A stretch of DNA of 64,000 nt from Pedobacter nutrimenti (GTDB taxonomy: Bacteria > Bacteroidota > Bacteroidia > Sphingobacteriales > Sphingobacteriaceae): the NCBI RefSeq assembly GCF_003208655.1, contig NZ_QKLU01000005.1, positions 340,889 through 404,888 on the forward strand, written 5' to 3'. The notes below the pieces were generated by a model. It ran no database searches, was not told where the DNA came from, and saw nothing but the letters and a program-made list of their open reading frames with translations. This document shows positions 62,968 to 64,000 of this stretch, in pieces (the stretch's first letter is position 1; the number at the start of each line of letters is the position of its first letter). The translations under genes and the position numbers were made by a program.

Positions 62968-63332
62968 ATCTTCAAAATATGAAATAGACCCTGATTTTCC
63001 AAATCATGAATACCGGGCATCGTTTTTTTGAAATTTGTTCCTTATTTGAACTTCTTGACCGGAATGCTTTCAACCATTTGATTTTCTGTGGTTTGATGCT
63101 TTGTAGGTTAAGTCAAAAACTATTTGCAGACAAGTCCCTCTAAAACGAAAATAGTCTATGTGAAGCCATGAATTAGCCATTTGGGTTGGTTTTGCTACAA
63201 AACTAAGATTACTGCATAACAGGCTTTATTTTCAGGCAAGCTAAAGGTTTAACATAAGTTTCTTAATGATAAGTTAACCTGGACATGATCTGCTGATCCT
63301 AATTTTGTTGGTACAAACCACGGTTAGAAACA
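62968..63332. other. Intergenic stretch before the ECF sigma gene
   Basis: 365 bases with no supported gene. Contains caaaacta at 63198-63205, which on the minus strand is tagttttg (TAnnTTTG) and could start the DUF2200 transcript with a long leader, and the sigma-gene box listed next. Confidence 0.45.
63300..63307 (+). promoter_or_regulatory. Putative -7 box of the ECF sigma gene
   Basis: taattttg matches TAnnTTTG, 25 bases before the ATG at 63333. No convincing -33 element. Confidence 0.4.
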
Positions 63333-63932
63333 ATGTCTTTCCAACACAAGGAGCTTCCTGATCAGATACTGTTAGAAGAATGCCGGCGGGACAGTCGCCT
63401 GGCTTATGAAGCGCTTTTTGACAGGTACACACCAAGATTGTACAAATTTGGATTAAAATACCTCCATGATTCCCAAACCACAGAAGAATTGGTAATGGAC
63501 CTGATGTTGTGGGTATGGAACAAAAGACATTCGATAGATCTGAAGACCGAATTTTCGGCTTATATATTCAGGGCCATGCGTAATTCGGTGATAAGCCATT
63601 TGCGAAAAAAAGTATTGGAGACCACTCCAATCGACCTGCTTTTAAACGAATTGGCCTTTAGCGGAAAGCCTGCTGACCAGGACCTGGAGTATAAGGAAAC
63701 TGAAAGCCTGTACCTGGAAAAGCTGGCATTACTGAGCCCACAGCGGCAAAAGGTTTTTAGAATGAGCAGGGAAGAAAACATGAGCTATCGGGAAATTGCC
63801 CAAAGCATGAACCTATCGGTGAATACTGTAGAAAATTATATGGCGGCCTCCCTGGCTTTTTTCCGTACCAATCTGAAAGAGTATACCGATATCCCGACCC
63901 TGATCCTTCTAGCCTTTTTACTCGGTACCTGA
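63333..63932 (+). CDS. ECF-type RNA polymerase sigma factor
   Basis: 199 residues. Sigma region 2 (YEALFDRYTPRLYKFGLKYL, TTEELVMDLMLWVWNKR) and region 4 (LSPQRQKVFRMSREENMSYREIA, NLSVNTVENYMAASLAFFR). The linker and the hydrophobic tail ILLAFLLGT are typical of Bacteroidota ECF factors that pair with FecR-type anti-sigma factors and control SusCD-like loci. The partner would lie beyond the right edge. Confidence 0.9.
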   Translation: MSFQHKELPDQILLEECRRDSRLAYEALFDRYTPRLYKFGLKYLHDSQTTEELVMDLMLWVWNKRHSIDLKTEFSAYIFRAMRNSVISHLRKKVLETTPIDLLLNELAFSGKPADQDLEYKETESLYLEKLALLSPQRQKVFRMSREENMSYREIAQSMNLSVNTVENYMAASLAFFRTNLKEYTDIPTLILLAFLLGT

Positions 63933-64000
63933 TTTCTGCAATATTTATTTTTTAAATTTTATTCAGCTGATAATCAAAATGTTGGTTGTCTTGTTCGTTT

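Overview
The window looks like a chromosome segment of a Bacteroidota bacterium of the family Sphingobacteriaceae, most like Pedobacter. The evidence is indirect: TonB-dependent receptors with an N-terminal carboxypeptidase-regulatory-like domain, LytS/LytTR two-component pairs, a DUF6443 RHS protein, a short SpeA-like decarboxylase, promoters of the TAnnTTTG type and almost no Shine-Dalgarno sites. I saw no tRNA, rRNA, CRISPR array, complete insertion sequence or integrase.

Positions 1-16.9 kb are housekeeping and general metabolism: a cut-off secreted protein, a 2-hydroxyacid dehydrogenase, a DnaJ/CbpM chaperone pair, a secreted M1 aminopeptidase, a LytS-LytTR operon, a phosphosugar mutase, the lysine genes lysC and lysA, a glutaryl-CoA dehydrogenase-like enzyme, folB, a D-lactate/glycolate-type oxidase and a thioesterase. 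At 17-18.3 kb a small heat-shock gene is followed by a tandem duplication and several copies of a strongly folded palindromic repeat. At 18.3-24.9 kb lies a trehalose-use locus: TonB receptor, GH37 trehalase and MFS permease in one orientation, with a divergent AraC regulator. A fourth, diverged copy of the palindromic repeat lies beyond it. At 25-32 kb are arginine/polyamine genes (SpeA-like decarboxylase, arginase family), argS, an AI-2E family transporter and mnmE.

The segment 31.9-56.3 kb behaves as an accessory island. It starts at the 3' end of intact mnmE and ends at a decayed second copy of that same 3' end in the same orientation. It carries an outer-membrane receptor with a divergent LytS/LytTR pair, then an RHS system at 38.2-50.6 kb. 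That system is a secreted RHS-like protein, a DUF6443/RHS-core protein with a variable C-terminal tip, two small envelope proteins coupled to it, and a row of AT-rich modules in which broken toxin tips are followed by intact immunity-type genes (one recognisable as Imm27). The rest of the island holds a GNAT acetyltransferase, gene relics, a secreted LamG/endonuclease-exonuclease-phosphatase protein and a secreted agmatine-deiminase-like protein.

Positions 56.3-64 kb hold a membrane protein, two serine hydrolases on either side of a DUF6624 protein, a periplasmic thioredoxin-fold protein, a DUF2200 protein and an ECF sigma factor at the right edge.

The most promising signals are the RHS toxin/immunity archive, the mnmE 3'-end duplication that brackets it, and the covarying palindromic repeat. 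Three genes (37.7, 48.35 and 53.35 kb) each look like a reading frame split by one base. They are either real decay or sequencing error and should be checked against reads before they are interpreted. All functional assignments come from reading motifs by eye; no database search was run.
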